Part shown: piece by piece, positions 5,730 to 6,331 of the stretch
Numbering within the stretch: position 1 is the stretch's first letter
Layout: each line of letters starts with the position of its first letter
From: Gammaproteobacteria bacterium
GTDB taxonomy: Bacteria; Pseudomonadota; Gammaproteobacteria; UBA9214
Length of the DNA stretch: 6,331 bases
NCBI GenBank assembly: GCA_029881775.1
Contig: JAOULY010000126.1
Location: 1-6,331, forward strand
Direction of reading: 5' to 3'
The notes under the pieces: model-generated
What the model saw: the letters and a program-made list of their open reading frames with translations, nothing else
Databases searched by the model: none
Told to the model about the DNA's origin: nothing
Program-made: the position numbers and the translations under genes

Positions 5730-6331
5730 GCCGCACCCCCCGGTCGTGCGACCTGCAAACACAATTCTGCCACGCGCCGGGCCGCCTCCGGCATGGCCAG
5801 CGCGCGTGCCCGGCAGGCCATTTCCAGCAACACATCGCGCTGGGCGGAAAAATCACTCAGCAGTGTAGCCAGGCCCGCCGAATCCATATCCGCCTCCGGC
5901 AGCAGGATCGCAGCACCGGCGTCAGCGAGGAAGCGCGCATTACCGGTTTGATGGTCGTCGGTGGCATGCGGGTACGGCACAAGGATCGCCGCCACACCAA
6001 CAACCGCGAGTTCGGCAACGGTCAGCGCACCGGCACGGCAGATAACCAGGTCGGCCCAGCTATAGGCCTCCGCCATGTCCTCGATAAACGCCTCGACGCG
6101 GGCCTCGATGCCGGCGTCTTTATAGGCCGAGACGACACGCTCCCGGTCGTCCCGGCCGGTCTGGTGATAAACGCTGAAGGCGTCCCTGGCCGCTGTGTGC
6201 GCCAGCGCCGCCGGCACCGTGCGGTTGAGTGCACTGGCCCCCAGGCTGCCACCGACAACCAGCAGGCGCAGCGGACCGTCACGGCCGGCAAGACGAACCG
6301 CCGGTTCAGGCGCCAGCATGATGGGTCCACG
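5726..6331 (-). CDS. murG: MurG glycosyltransferase, C-terminal part (5' end outside window)
   Basis: MurG transfers GlcNAc from UDP-GlcNAc to lipid I at the cytoplasmic face of the inner membrane, producing lipid II. The last 201 codons are present; the reading frame continues past the right edge of the window, so the Met codon at 6319 is internal. The first visible residues, RGPI, correspond to the conserved NPVR segment region of the family. Next come LLVVGGSLGA (23-32), HQTG (56-59), FIEDMAEAY (82-90), CRAGALTVAE (98-107; the Glu is the conserved UDP-GlcNAc-binding region) and PYPHATDDHQTGNA (119-132). Together these form the C-terminal Rossmann-like nucleotide-sugar domain. The N-terminal lipid I-binding half is not visible. 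The TGA stop overlaps the murC ATG by 4 bases (ATGA), the classic arrangement for translational coupling. Confidence 0.96.
   Translation of the reverse strand, partial: RGPIMLAPEPAVRLAGRDGPLRLLVVGGSLGASALNRTVPAALAHTAARDAFSVYHQTGRDDRERVVSAYKDAGIEARVEAFIEDMAEAYSWADLVICRAGALTVAELAVVGVAAILVPYPHATDDHQTGNARFLADAGAAILLPEADMDSAGLATLLSDFSAQRDVLLEMACRARALAMPEAARRVAELCLQVARPGGAA

Noticed and set aside
5742..5753. Short palindrome GGTCGTGCGACC near the murG-murC junction
   Set aside because: Only five pairs with a two-base gap, inside murG coding sequence; expected by chance in GC-rich DNA.

Overview
The window is a stretch of the dcw (division and cell wall) cluster. All seven recognisable genes lie on the minus strand, so transcription runs from high to low coordinates: murG (5' end cut off by the window edge), murC, murB, ddlB, ftsQ, ftsA and ftsZ (only the first 41 codons present). 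This gene order, the E. coli-like FtsA, FtsQ, DdlB and MurC sequences, and the GC-rich coding DNA (roughly 60% by eye) point to a gammaproteobacterium. MurB is the short form without the insertion of the E. coli enzyme, and it lies inside the cluster. From memory of gene orders this resembles Legionella/Coxiella/Chromatiales-type lineages more than enterics, but no genus can be named.

Layout in transcription order. murG (6331-5726) ends in a 4-base ATGA overlap with murC (5729-4287). murB (4279-3371) follows after 7 bases. A 171-base spacer then separates murB from ddlB (3199-2234). ftsQ (2244-1468) overlaps the end of ddlB by 11 bases and has a clear Shine-Dalgarno sequence inside ddlB. ftsA (1463-228) follows after 4 bases. 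An AT-rich 103-base spacer (125-227) leads to ftsZ, which has the strongest ribosome-binding site in the window.

Functionally, MurG makes lipid II at the inner face of the membrane. MurB completes UDP-MurNAc, MurC adds the first residue (L-Ala) of its stem peptide, and DdlB supplies D-Ala-D-Ala. FtsQ, FtsA and FtsZ build the divisome that directs septal use of this precursor.

No undescribed system is visible. The one non-housekeeping structure is in the murB-ddlB spacer: a compact 119-base palindromic element with related inverted ends and 8-base direct repeats exactly at or next to its borders. It looks like a small non-autonomous mobile repeat (REPIN/MITE-like) dropped into the operon. No RNA genes, CRISPR arrays, intact insertion sequences or convincing promoters or terminators were seen.
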